In this document: positions 33,164-41,661 of the stretch, piece after piece
Layout of the letters: every line of letters begins with the position of its first letter
How positions within the stretch are numbered: the first letter of the stretch is position 1
Assembly: GCA_965213545.1 (NCBI GenBank)
Contig: CBDBZL010000002.1
Location: forward strand, 1,426,001 to 1,490,000
Length of the DNA: 64,000 nt
Origin: CBDBZL01 sp965213545
GTDB lineage: Bacteria > Pseudomonadota > Alphaproteobacteria > Sphingomonadales > Sphingomonadaceae
Direction of reading: 5' to 3'
Notes under the pieces: generated by a model
What the model saw: the letters and a program-made list of their open reading frames with translations, nothing else
Databases searched by the model: none
What the model was told of the DNA's origin: nothing
Position numbers and translations under genes: made by a program

Positions 33164-34159
33164 CTAGTCGAGCAGCTCGACCTCCGTCCCCGCGCCTGTC
33201 TCCCCCGCCGCGCGCCAGACCTCGTGTGCGGCGGCCAGGTCTTGCGCGGCGACCCCCAGCGACTTGTAGATAGTGATGTCGGCTGGCCCCTCGCGGCCCG
33301 ATGCGTGGCCCGATGCGCGGCCCTCGGCAATCTCGCCGATCTCGGCCCGGATGTGGTTCTCGTCGACCAGCCCCGCCTCGATCGCGCGCAGCAATTCGCC
33401 CGCCGCCGCCAGCGCCGCGGGACGATAATCGACAAAATAGCGCGCCCGGGCGACCGCCTCGCCATCGACCTCCGCGCTGGTGGGGATGGCCGCGCCGACC
33501 AGGTTCACATGCTGGCCCGGCTCCAGGTCGGCGCCGGCCAGGATCGGCTCGGGCGAGGCGGTGGTGGTGCAGATGATGTCCGCCCCCGCCACCGCGGCCG
33601 CGGCGCTGGGCGCGGTGTCGACGCGCACTCCGCAAGCCTTGCTCGCGTGGCCAGCGAAACGCACCACGTGCTCCTCGTTGCGGCCCCACACCACGACATG
33701 CTCGATGGGCCGCACCGCCTGCATCGCCGCGACGTGCCGCATCGCCTGTTCGCCGGTGCCTAGCACCGCCAGCCGCGTGGCATCGGCGCGGGCCAAGAGG
33801 TCGGTCGCCAACGCGCTGGCCGCCGAGGTGCGGATGGCGGTGAGCGAGGAGCCTTCGATCATTGCCAGCGGCACGCCCTTCATGGTGTCGAACAGCATCA
33901 CCATGCCGATATGGCTGCCCAGCGGATCGCCGTGCGCGCGCTCGTATTTGCACACCAGCTTGATGCCGAAGCACGCGGGATCGGCCAGCGTGCCCGGCAT
34001 CAATGCGAGTTTGCCCGGCGCATCGGGAATGGGCAGGAACTGGCGGATCGGCAGCGAGGCTTGCCCGGCCGAGACGGCGATCATCGCCCGGCGCATCACC
34101 TCGATGCACCGCCCGACGGGCAGCAGCCGCTCGACCTGGGATCGGGTGACGATCCGCAT
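33164..34159 (-). CDS. Ornithine cyclodeaminase / mu-crystallin family NAD(P)-dependent enzyme
   Basis: A 331-residue protein. LPIRQFLPIPDAPGKLALMPG near residue 40, GIKLVCKYERAHGDPLGSH (with the substrate-binding Lys), GSSLTAIRTSAASALAT, the Rossmann LAVLGTGEQAMRHVAAM and NLVGAAIPTSAEVD are typical of the family. Members deaminate or reduce imines and amino acids (ornithine cyclodeaminase, ketimine reductase, alanine or N-carboxyethyl amino acid dehydrogenases). The gene is last in a four-gene operon (ALDH, alpha/beta hydrolase, cupin, this), only three bases after the cupin stop. The presence of this family suggests a nitrogen-bearing or imine intermediate (inference). Confidence 0.83.
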   Translation of the reverse strand: MRIVTRSQVERLLPVGRCIEVMRRAMIAVSAGQASLPIRQFLPIPDAPGKLALMPGTLADPACFGIKLVCKYERAHGDPLGSHIGMVMLFDTMKGVPLAMIEGSSLTAIRTSAASALATDLLARADATRLAVLGTGEQAMRHVAAMQAVRPIEHVVVWGRNEEHVVRFAGHASKACGVRVDTAPSAAAAVAGADIICTTTASPEPILAGADLEPGQHVNLVGAAIPTSAEVDGEAVARARYFVDYRPAALAAAGELLRAIEAGLVDENHIRAEIGEIAEGRASGHASGREGPADITIYKSLGVAAQDLAAAHEVWRAAGETGAGTEVELLD

Positions 34160-34162
34160 TTG

Positions 34163-34663
34163 CTAACTCGGCTGGCGCGGCGGCAGGAAGCGCATCCGGG
34201 CCATCACCTCCTGGACATTGTCAGGCCGGGCGAAGGGTTCGGGCATGGGTTCGCCGGGCGTGCGGGGGCGGCCGATGGCGTTGAACCAGTCCTCGAGACC
34301 CGGGGGGAAGAACACCCAGAACATCTTCATGTCGATGGTGCCGGTGTTCTCGATCCGGTGGCCGCAATTGCGCGCGAACAGCACGGTGGAGCCGGGCTTG
34401 AGCGGAGTCACCTCGCCGTCGATATCGACCAGCCCCTCGCCCTCGTAGACGAACACCAGCTCATGGTTCTGCTTGTGCCCATGCTCGCGCACCTCGCCGC
34501 CCGGCGGCATCACCTGGATACCGCTGGAGAAGGTGTCATAGGGCATGTTGTCGGGCGTCAAGTTGATGGTGACATAGCCGCGGCTGGGGAGTGGCTGCCA
34601 CAGCGACTGGCCTTCCTCAGACCCAATGATGACCGATTTGCCTTGGGTGATCGCATCGCTCAT
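34163..34663 (-). CDS. Cupin-domain protein
   Basis: A 166-residue single cupin from the ATG at 34663; longer readings are out of character. Cupin motif 1, REHGHKQNHELVFVYEGEG, supplies metal ligands His61, His63 and likely Glu68, and motif 2 supplies His102 in GSTVLFARNCGHRIENTG. Single-domain cupins of this kind act as dioxygenases, isomerases or decarboxylases, or bind a ligand. The spacing from GGAG to the ATG is long (about 12 bases). It lies between the alpha/beta-hydrolase and the cyclodeaminase-like gene in one operon. The reaction is unknown. Confidence 0.75.
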   Translation of the reverse strand: MSDAITQGKSVIIGSEEGQSLWQPLPSRGYVTINLTPDNMPYDTFSSGIQVMPPGGEVREHGHKQNHELVFVYEGEGLVDIDGEVTPLKPGSTVLFARNCGHRIENTGTIDMKMFWVFFPPGLEDWFNAIGRPRTPGEPMPEPFARPDNVQEVMARMRFLPPRQPS

Positions 34664-34685
34664 GGCGTCCAAGTCTCCTCGTGGT

Positions 34686-35501
34686 TCAGTCGCGCAGAAA
34701 CGCGAGCACGCGAGCACTATACGCGTCCGCAGCGACGATAGGGCAGAAATGCCCGCCGCGCTCCAGCAAATGCAGCTCGGCACCGGAAATGCCGGCGGCC
34801 AGTTCGCGGGTGAAGCCGGGCGGAGTGATCTGGTCGTCCAGCGCGCCGATGCACAAGGTGGGAACGCGGATCTCGCCGATCCGGCTCCGGAGGTCATGCG
34901 TATAGACCGCGTTGATCCGCGACAGCTCCACTTCCAGCCCGGGGAACGCCGCCAGCCGCTCCTCCATGAACGCGCGCGCCGAGGTCATCTGCTGCTGGAG
35001 ATGGTCGCCGGGCATGGCCAGATAGGTGCCGATGGTGAGATAGGCGAGCGGGCCGCAGCTGATGAGGATCTCGCGCCGGGTGCGGAACAGCTGGGTGAGA
35101 TAGGTATCCGGCCCGGCCCAGCTGGAGGACAGCACCAGCTTGTCCAGCCGCTCGGGTGCGGCAAGCGCGATGTGCTGGCCGATGGCGCCGCCGGTGGAAT
35201 GGCCGACCAGATGCGCGCGGCTCATTCCCAGCGCGTCCATCAGCGCGATGACGTCGGCCGCCATGTGCTCGGCGCCAGTGACCACCTTGTCGGGCGTGCT
35301 GTTGCCGCAGCCGCGATGGTCGAAGGTGGTGACGGTGAAATGGCGCGCGAAGTGGCCGACCTGGTTGCTCCAGAACGCGCCGCGTCCGCCCAGCCCGGCG
35401 ACCAGCAGCAGGTGCGGCCCGGCGCCGGTGGTCTCGACATGGATCTGCGCGTCGCCCACATCGACCAGCCGCGTTTGGGCCGGGATCGCGGCGTCGCTCA
35501 C
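34686..35501 (-). CDS. Alpha/beta-hydrolase, PcaD/RutD-like
   Basis: A 271-residue cytoplasmic hydrolase. VAGLGGRGAFWSNQ (oxyanion region), FDHRGCGNSTPD, the nucleophile elbow LVGHSTGGAIGQ, LDDQITPPG (acid) and GGHFCPI (His) complete the fold and triad. Relatives include 3-oxoadipate enol-lactonase, RutD and C-C bond hydrolases of ring-cleavage pathways. It is second in the operon, 28 bases after the ALDH and 22 bases before the cupin gene. Lactone or C-C hydrolysis is a likely role; the exact substrate is unknown. Confidence 0.82.
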   Translation of the reverse strand: MSDAAIPAQTRLVDVGDAQIHVETTGAGPHLLLVAGLGGRGAFWSNQVGHFARHFTVTTFDHRGCGNSTPDKVVTGAEHMAADVIALMDALGMSRAHLVGHSTGGAIGQHIALAAPERLDKLVLSSSWAGPDTYLTQLFRTRREILISCGPLAYLTIGTYLAMPGDHLQQQMTSARAFMEERLAAFPGLEVELSRINAVYTHDLRSRIGEIRVPTLCIGALDDQITPPGFTRELAAGISGAELHLLERGGHFCPIVAADAYSARVLAFLRD

Positions 35502-35529
35502 TCTGCTTTACTCATCCTGCTTCGCTCGC

Positions 35530-37008
35530 TCACAATGTGGCGAAGACCGACTTGGTGGCGAGATACAGCTCGAGCCCGTCGCGCCCGTTTTCGCGCCCGA
35601 TGCCCGACTGCTTCATTCCGCCCAGTGGCACGTCCCAGTCCGCTCCCATCGCGGAGTTGATGGTGACGATGCCGGCGCGGATCTGCTTGGCCATCTTGTG
35701 CGCGGTGGAGAGGTCGCGCGTCCATACGCAGCCGGCGAGGCCGTAATCGCTGTCATTGGCCAGTGCCACCGCCTCCTCGGGCTCGGTGAAGCCTTGCGCG
35801 ACCAGCACCGGGCCGAAGATTTCCTCGCGCACCACCTTCATCGTGTTGCTGGTGCCGGTGATGATGGTCGGCTCGAGGAAATAGCCCTCCTCGCCATGCC
35901 GCCTGCCACCCGAGGCGATCTCGGCACCAGCGGACCGGCCGTCCTCGACATAGGCCGAGACGCGGTCGAATTGGCGTTGCGAGACCAGCGGGCCAAGCTG
36001 GCTCGCTTCGTCCAGCCCCGGTGCGATGGTGAGCGACTTGCCGACCGCGGCGATGCCGTCGACCACCTGTTCGCGTACGCTCTCATGGACATAGAGCCGC
36101 GAGGGCGCGGTGCAGGTCTGGCCGCTATTGTAAAAGATGCCCATCGCCGAGGCGGGGATGGCGGCTTGAAGATCAGCATCGGCCATGATGATGTTGGGCG
36201 ACTTGCCGCCCAGCTCCAGGCTGACCTTCTTCAGTCCCTCGGCGGCGACGCGGGCGATGGTCCTGCCGGTGGCGGTGGAGCCGGTGAAGGCGATCTTGTC
36301 GATCCCGCGATGGCGGGCCAGCGCCGCGCCGGTGGTCTCGCCCCGCCCGGTGACGATATTGATGACCCCTGCCGGCAGCCCCGCTTCCAGCATCAGCTCG
36401 CCCAGCCTGAGCGTGCTGAGCGAGGTATCCTCGGCCGGCTTCAGGACCGCGGTGCAGCCGGCCGCAAGGCATGGCCCCAGCTTCATCGCCGCCATCACCA
36501 GCGGGTAGTTCCACGGCACGATGAGCGCGGCGACGCCGACCGGTTCCTTCAGCGTATAGACATGGTGCTCGCCGGGCAGGCCGACCGCGTGCGTGGTGCC
36601 GTGGATCTTGTCCGCCCAGCCGGCATAATAGCGCATCGCCCCGATCGCGGCCGCGACATCGCCGCGCGCGAAATTGACCGGCTTGCCGTTGTCGAGCGTC
36701 TCGAGCTGGGCAAGGCTCTCGGCGTGCTGCTCCATCAGCTCGGCGATGCGAAAGATGATCCGCACGCGCTCGCCCGGCTTCATGCCCGACCAGCGCTCCT
36801 CGTCGAACGCCTTGCGTGCCGCCTTGACCGCGTTGTCGACATCTTCCTCGCCCGCATCGGGGATCTGGCTCAGCCGCGCGCCATCGGCGGGGTTGATGAC
36901 GTCGATCGCCACCCCGGTGCCCGCCTCGCGCCAGGCGCCGCCAATCAGGATCTTGCGGTCGGCCTCCAGGAAGCTGCGGGTCTCGGGCGCAAGGTCAATC
37001 AGGGCCAT
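35530..37008 (-). CDS. NAD(P)+-dependent aldehyde dehydrogenase (ALDH family)
   Basis: A 492-residue aldehyde dehydrogenase, the third in the window. IVPWNYPL, FTGSTATGR, LELGGKSPN (general-base Glu), NSGQTCTAPSR (catalytic Cys) and REEIFGPVL are all present, and it looks most like betaine- or phenylacetaldehyde-type class 1/2 enzymes. It begins a four-gene minus-strand operon and is divergent from the FAD-linked oxidase at 37234 across a 225-bp promoter region. Pairing with that alcohol/phenol oxidase would give an alcohol-to-aldehyde-to-acid route (inference). Confidence 0.9.
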   Translation of the reverse strand: MALIDLAPETRSFLEADRKILIGGAWREAGTGVAIDVINPADGARLSQIPDAGEEDVDNAVKAARKAFDEERWSGMKPGERVRIIFRIAELMEQHAESLAQLETLDNGKPVNFARGDVAAAIGAMRYYAGWADKIHGTTHAVGLPGEHHVYTLKEPVGVAALIVPWNYPLVMAAMKLGPCLAAGCTAVLKPAEDTSLSTLRLGELMLEAGLPAGVINIVTGRGETTGAALARHRGIDKIAFTGSTATGRTIARVAAEGLKKVSLELGGKSPNIIMADADLQAAIPASAMGIFYNSGQTCTAPSRLYVHESVREQVVDGIAAVGKSLTIAPGLDEASQLGPLVSQRQFDRVSAYVEDGRSAGAEIASGGRRHGEEGYFLEPTIITGTSNTMKVVREEIFGPVLVAQGFTEPEEAVALANDSDYGLAGCVWTRDLSTAHKMAKQIRAGIVTINSAMGADWDVPLGGMKQSGIGRENGRDGLELYLATKSVFATL

Positions 37009-37233
37009 GTCGGTTCTCCATCGAGGTCGCCTGCGCCGCCGGAGGGTCCCGGCAGCCTGGCAATTAGGCGCGCAAGCTCGGCTTGCAGCCGGAGCCGGGC
37101 GCGCGGGGCTTCAAGCATCCTATGGCGCGGGCAGGCGGTTCGCTTCAATCCCCCGCGCATGCAAATATCCGACAGCCGGACAGCGCCTGCGCGCACGGTC
37201 GCGAGGCGCCCGCGATGCGGCATGGGGCGGGTG

Positions 37234-38835
37234 ATGAACGCGCCCCCAGCCCTCAACGCCGATGCTCTCACTGCCGATGAGGCGCATGGCCATCTCGATG
37301 CGCTGACCGTGATCTGTGGGAGCGAGGGGGTGGACAGCGACGAGCGCGTGCGCCGGCTGGCCAGCCAGGACCTGTTCTTCGAGGGTACACTGCCGCTGGC
37401 GGTGGTCTCGCCGGCCACCAGCGAACAGGTGGCGCGCACCGTGCGCCACTGCGCCGAACACGGCATCGCCATCTGCCCGCGCGGTGGCGGCATGTCCTAT
37501 ACCGACGCCTTCCAGCCGCCCTTCGCGCGCGCCATCATCCTCGACTTCGCCCGGCTGTCGCGGATCCGCGAAATCGCTCCGGTCGACGGGCATGTCACGG
37601 TGGAGGCGGGCTGCACCTGGGCGGCGCTGGACAAGGCGCTGGCGGCATATGGCATGCGCGCGCGTTTCTGGGGACCGATGTCGGGCGGCCGCGCCACGAT
37701 CGGCGGCGGGCTGAGCCAGGGGTCGATCACCTTCGGCTCGGGGGTGGCGGGGGCCTCGGGACTGACGGTGAAGAGCTTCGAGATCGTCACCGGGGCGGGC
37801 GAGGTGATCCGCACCGGCTCCGACGGCAGCGCCGGAACATCGCCTTATAATCGCAATTTTGGCCCCGATCTGACGGGCATCTTCGCCAATGACGCAGGCG
37901 CGCTGGGAATAAAGACCGCTGCCACGCTGGAGATCGAGCCGCGACCGGCGCTGGTCGACGGGCTGTCCTTCGCCTTCGACGAATTCGAGCCGATGGCGAG
38001 CATGTTCGCCCAGGTCGGCCTGGCGCGGCTGGCAAGCGAGTTCCTGGCGATGGATGCCGAAGTGGCGCGGCAGAACACCGGGCCATCCGACTGGAGCGCC
38101 GATGCCAAGGCGCTGTGGCGGATCGGGCGCACCGCGGGCGGCGCGCTGAGCGCGGCGGTGCGGATGGCACGGGTGGCGACGGGCGGGCGCAGGTTCCTGG
38201 CGAACGCGCTGTACACCGCGCATTTCATGGTCGAGGGGCGCGACCGTGGCGAGCTCAGGAGCCGGCTTGGCGCAATCCGCGCATTGGCCAGCGGCGGGCG
38301 CGAGATCGTCAATACCGTGCCGCTGGCGATCCGCGCCGCGCCGTTCCCCGAGCTGGCGCTGACCCATCCCGATGGCCGGCGGATGCTGCCGATCCATGGC
38401 GTGTTCGCCGCCAGCAGGATCACCGGCTTCCATGCACAATATATGGAATACAAGCGCAGCCGGGCGGCCGAGATGCGCGAGGCGGGCGTGACCATCGCCG
38501 AGTTCTTCGCCGGGATCGCCGGGATCGGGATGCTCTACGAGCCGGTGTTCTATTGGCCCGATGAGCGCAACGCCTATATCGAACAGCGCAACCCCGCGTA
38601 CCTGGCCGCCAGCATCCGCGACTATCCGCCCAACCCCGAGGGGCGAGAGCTGGTCCGCGACCTGGTGTCCGGCGTCATCGCGCTGATGCGCGAGCATGGC
38701 AGCACCCATTTCCAGCTCGGCCGGCTCTATCCCTATCGCGAGACGCGCGAGGAGGGCGCGGGCGGGCTGCTCGATGGACTCAAGCGGCAGCTCGACCCCG
38801 ATCGCATCCTCAATCCCGGTGCGCTGGGTCTTTGA
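37234..38835 (+). CDS. FAD-linked oxidase of the vanillyl-alcohol-oxidase fold
   Basis: A 533-residue protein from the ATG at 37234 (another in-frame ATG lies at 37222). The FAD-binding half shows TLPLAVVSPATSEQVARTVRHC, CPRGGGMSYTDAF, and WGPMSGGRATIGGGLSQGSITFGSG, the PP-loop region of VAO/PCMH flavoproteins. The C-terminal half is the cap domain and ends LDPDRILNPGALGL, as in FAD-linked oxidases. The VAO family oxidises phenolic side chains, hydroxy acids or alcohols. Its stop overlaps the TTG start of the next flavoenzyme gene, so the two work together. It is divergent from an aldehyde dehydrogenase operon. Confidence 0.85.
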   Translation: MNAPPALNADALTADEAHGHLDALTVICGSEGVDSDERVRRLASQDLFFEGTLPLAVVSPATSEQVARTVRHCAEHGIAICPRGGGMSYTDAFQPPFARAIILDFARLSRIREIAPVDGHVTVEAGCTWAALDKALAAYGMRARFWGPMSGGRATIGGGLSQGSITFGSGVAGASGLTVKSFEIVTGAGEVIRTGSDGSAGTSPYNRNFGPDLTGIFANDAGALGIKTAATLEIEPRPALVDGLSFAFDEFEPMASMFAQVGLARLASEFLAMDAEVARQNTGPSDWSADAKALWRIGRTAGGALSAAVRMARVATGGRRFLANALYTAHFMVEGRDRGELRSRLGAIRALASGGREIVNTVPLAIRAAPFPELALTHPDGRRMLPIHGVFAASRITGFHAQYMEYKRSRAAEMREAGVTIAEFFAGIAGIGMLYEPVFYWPDERNAYIEQRNPAYLAASIRDYPPNPEGRELVRDLVSGVIALMREHGSTHFQLGRLYPYRETREEGAGGLLDGLKRQLDPDRILNPGALGL

Positions 38836-40022
38836 GCGAGATCGCCATTATCGGGGCGGGGATCGGCGGGCTGGTTGCGGGCATCGCGCTGGTCCGCGCC
38901 GGCATAGAGGTGTCGATCCATGAGCGGGCGGCCGTTTTCGCCGAGGTGGGCGCGGGGCTGTCGCTGTCGCCCAATGCGGTCAAGGGCTTGGTGAGCCTGG
39001 GGCTGGGGGGCTTCCTGGAAGCGAGCGCCAACGAGCCGCTCGACCAGTTTGTGCTGCATGGCGAGACGGGCGAGGAGCTGCTCCGCTTCGACCGGCGCGA
39101 CTGCCGGGCGACCTATGGCGCGCCCTATCTCCAGCTGCACCGCGCCGACTTGCTGGCCGAACTTGTGCGCGTGCTGGGCGAGGAGCGGTGCCGGCTGGAT
39201 CAGCGCTTCGTCGCGCTGGAACAGGGGGCGGACGGCGTGCGGCTGACCTTTGCCGATGACAGCGACGCGCATGCCGATGCGGTGATCGGCGCCGACGGGC
39301 TGCGCTCGGCGATGCGCGATGCGCTGTTTGAGACCCGCCCCCCGCGCTTTTCCGGCCATGTCGCCTGGCGCGCGCTGGTTCCGGGTGATCGGCTGGAAGG
39401 AGCGGTGGGCGAGCGGGCGCGGTCGCGGGCTAATATCAACCACGTGGGGCGCGGCAGCAACCTGGTCACCTATCCGGTGCGCGGGCGCGAGCTGGTCAAT
39501 ATCGTCGCCCTCACCAGGGCCGACGACTGGGCGGAGGAAAGCTGGCACGCCACGGCCGATCCCGCCCAGCTGGAAGCGCATTTCGCTGGCTGGACGCCCT
39601 ATGTGCGCGAGATGATCGCGGGGATCGGCGAGGGCGAGCTTTACCGCTGGGGCTTGTTCGTGCGCGAGCCGCTCGAGCGCTGGGTCGAGGGCCGCGCAGC
39701 GTTGCTCGGCGACGCGGCGCACCCGATGCTGCCTTACATGGGACAGGGCGCCTCGAGCGCGATCGAGGATGGGGTGATCCTGGGCCGGTGTTTCGCCCAA
39801 TGTGCGGACCCGGCCGAAGCGCTGGCGCTTTACCAGGCGACGCGGATAGAGCGCGCGGGCTTCCTCCAGGCGCAGTCGAACCTCGGCGGCGACCGGCTGC
39901 AGGCGCTTGATCCCTATACTCTGCGCGACCAGCCGCCCGCGAACGAGGATGCGCTTGGCATCTTCCGCTACGATCCGGCGAGCGAACCGCTCGGCCGACC
40001 GGTGGGTCAAACGTCTGGCTGA
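38832..40022 (+). CDS. FAD-dependent monooxygenase, salicylate / 3-hydroxybenzoate hydroxylase-like
   Basis: A 396-residue protein with a TTG start overlapping the preceding stop (TTGA). Rossmann IIGAGIGGLVAGIALVRAGIEVSIHER (5-31), GLSLSPNA, the DG motif VIGADGLRSAMRDA and GRAALLGDAAHPMLPYMGQGASSAIEDG (GD motif) are textbook for single-component salicylate-type hydroxylases. These decarboxylate or hydroxylate a phenolic acid with NADH. Co-translation with the VAO-type oxidase suggests that the oxidase product is ring-hydroxylated. It is convergent with the methyltransferase gene 29 bases downstream. Confidence 0.87.
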   Translation: MSEIAIIGAGIGGLVAGIALVRAGIEVSIHERAAVFAEVGAGLSLSPNAVKGLVSLGLGGFLEASANEPLDQFVLHGETGEELLRFDRRDCRATYGAPYLQLHRADLLAELVRVLGEERCRLDQRFVALEQGADGVRLTFADDSDAHADAVIGADGLRSAMRDALFETRPPRFSGHVAWRALVPGDRLEGAVGERARSRANINHVGRGSNLVTYPVRGRELVNIVALTRADDWAEESWHATADPAQLEAHFAGWTPYVREMIAGIGEGELYRWGLFVREPLERWVEGRAALLGDAAHPMLPYMGQGASSAIEDGVILGRCFAQCADPAEALALYQATRIERAGFLQAQSNLGGDRLQALDPYTLRDQPPANEDALGIFRYDPASEPLGRPVGQTSG

Positions 40023-40051
40023 ACCACCGCTCCGGCCATTGGACTTGCGCT

Positions 40052-41140
40052 TCAGCCGGCCGGCTTCCGCCCCACCAACGATTGCAGGAACGGGTTCGAC
40101 AGGCTGGGCCCGTCCTCCACCTCGAAGCCTGCCGCCCCGATCATCCCGCGAAAATCCGCCTCGACGAAGCCGGGCGAATAGGGCTCGACATTGTCGCGGC
40201 TGTCATAGTCGATCAAGAAGCGGTGCGCGGCGCTGACCTGGCCCTTGTCGTTGCTGGGAAACTCGTAGATCGCGAAGCTGCCGCCGGGGCGCAGCACGCG
40301 GTGCGTCTCGGCCAGGATGGCACGCATCGCGTCCACCGTCACCTCGTGGAACAGGATATAGCTCAGCACCATGTCGAAATGGGCGTCGGGAAAGCCGGTG
40401 TCCTCGGCCAGCGCCTGCTTGAAATGCACCACCTTATCGCGCTCCACCGCCCGCATATGCGCATAGCGGATCAGCGGTTCGCCGACATCAAGGCCCCATA
40501 CTTCGGCCTGGGGGAAGCGGTCCTTGAGCACGGTGGTCGCCTGGCCGATGGAGCAGCCGATATCGAGGATGCGCTCCACCTTGCCGTCCGCCGGTGCCGC
40601 CGCCTTTTCGGCCAGCTCAACATGCAGCTCGTCCTGGTCGTTGAAGCCCTCGTAGAACACCTTGGTGCCGTAGTGGTAGACGATGCCGCCGATGGGGTCC
40701 TGGGTATAGCCACCCGGCTGGCAGTGGATCTCGCGCGTGGTATATTCGGGTGGGCTGAAATCGGGATCGATATGGATGCGCTCGGGATACAGGGATTGCG
40801 CCCGGTCCATCCGCGTCATCAGATCATCAGCGTCGCGATAGAAGCTCGCGCGCGTGCGGCGCCACATCATCTCCTGCTGACTGCGCACGAAGCGCTGGAA
40901 GGTGGGGGTGACCGGGTTGCCCGCGAACACGCGGCGGATGTCGGCGAGCGGCACGCGCTCGTCCCGCTTGGCCACCTTGCCCGCTTCGAGCGCGCCCGCC
41001 AGCGCCGCCTCGCCATGTTGGGCCACCTTAGGAAACATCTGCTGAATCGCCAGCCGGCGGAACGAGGTGACGAATTCGAGGTAGCTCTCATCCGCCAGCG
41101 TGGTGGGCCGGGGAAGGACGCCGATCTGGCCGCGGTTCAT
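40052..41140 (-). CDS. SAM-dependent methyltransferase with conserved N-terminal domain (copy 3)
   Basis: A 362-residue protein from the ATG at 41140, overlapping the stop of the small partner gene by four bases. The N-terminal region holds IDPDFSPPEY (124-133) and REIHCQPGGY (136-145), almost the same as REIHRQPGGY in copy 1. The methyltransferase domain follows: ILDIGCSIG (191-199), VWGLDVGEPL, LAEDTGFPDAHFDMVLSYILFHE and LRPGGSFAIYE. LAEDTGFPDAHFDMVLSYILFHE is close to LAEDSGFADGSFDLVASYIILHE of copy 2. Here the small partner is upstream, not downstream, so the pair has been rearranged but kept. The acceptor is unknown. Confidence 0.83.
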   Translation of the reverse strand: MNRGQIGVLPRPTTLADESYLEFVTSFRRLAIQQMFPKVAQHGEAALAGALEAGKVAKRDERVPLADIRRVFAGNPVTPTFQRFVRSQQEMMWRRTRASFYRDADDLMTRMDRAQSLYPERIHIDPDFSPPEYTTREIHCQPGGYTQDPIGGIVYHYGTKVFYEGFNDQDELHVELAEKAAAPADGKVERILDIGCSIGQATTVLKDRFPQAEVWGLDVGEPLIRYAHMRAVERDKVVHFKQALAEDTGFPDAHFDMVLSYILFHEVTVDAMRAILAETHRVLRPGGSFAIYEFPSNDKGQVSAAHRFLIDYDSRDNVEPYSPGFVEADFRGMIGAAGFEVEDGPSLSNPFLQSLVGRKPAG

Positions 41141-41481
41141 ATGTTCTCTCCTTTGAGGGGGTTCGCGCCGGCGACGGGGCGGCGCAGGAAGCCGGCGAAC
41201 ACGCGATCGACCAGCGCCGCGCGTTCCTGTTCGCGGGCGGCGATCTCCGCTTCGTCGGGCAAGTGCTGTTCGATCGCCTCGCCGACCGGGATGCCGTGCT
41301 TCTCGAGCACCTTTTCCAAGACGTTCACCCGGTCGTGATAGGTCCACACCATGGCCGACAATTCGAGCAGCGCATCGAGGATGTTGTCGATCACCACATT
41401 GTCGAAATAGGCCCGGCCGGGGCCGCCGATCTCCTCACCCAGCTCGGCGGGAACCTGCGATTGGGACGCCCGCTCGTTCAC
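41137..41481 (-). CDS. Small helical partner protein of the methyltransferase (copy 3)
   Basis: A 114-residue protein translated just before the methyltransferase (ATGA overlap). FDNVVIDNILDALLELSAMV, then WTYHDRVNVLEKVLEKHGI and PVGEAIEQHLPDEAE form two long helices and a Pro-containing turn, followed by a charged helix (AAREQERAALVDRVFAGF). Copies 1 and 2 share this plan, and copy 2 shares RVxVLExVLExxG almost word for word. It has no Cys or His cluster, so a catalytic role is unlikely and a scaffolding or allosteric role is more likely (inference). It is divergent from the propionyl-CoA-synthetase-like gene. Confidence 0.7.
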   Translation of the reverse strand: MNERASQSQVPAELGEEIGGPGRAYFDNVVIDNILDALLELSAMVWTYHDRVNVLEKVLEKHGIPVGEAIEQHLPDEAEIAAREQERAALVDRVFAGFLRRPVAGANPLKGENI

Positions 41482-41588
41482 GTCGTTGCGCTCCAGAGGC
41501 GCCTGGCGGTGAAGGGTGAGGCAAGGTTGCTGGTCATCTGGATATCATCATAGCATGATCGGGCGCGCCTGTGGTTCCCCCGGGGTCG

Positions 41589-41613
41589 CGAATATCCGCT
41601 GACTGGATATTCG
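41589..41613. promoter_or_regulatory. Inverted repeat CGAATATCC-N7-GGATATTCG in a divergent promoter
   Basis: A perfect 9-bp inverted repeat with a 7-base spacer lies 49 bases before the CoA-ligase start and 107 bases before the start of the divergent small-partner gene. A third GGATAT half-site sits at 41540-41545. AT-rich in a GC-rich surrounding, it looks like a dimeric regulator site; the regulator is unknown. Confidence 0.5.
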
Positions 41614-41661
41614 TAAGGTCCGCCGCCATGCTGCCCGCCGCCCGCTCCTAGGAGAAGCCGG

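Noticed and set aside
35140..37233. Long plus-strand extension ahead of the VAO-type oxidase
   Set aside because: It is antisense to the alpha/beta-hydrolase and ALDH genes; the oxidase begins at 37234.
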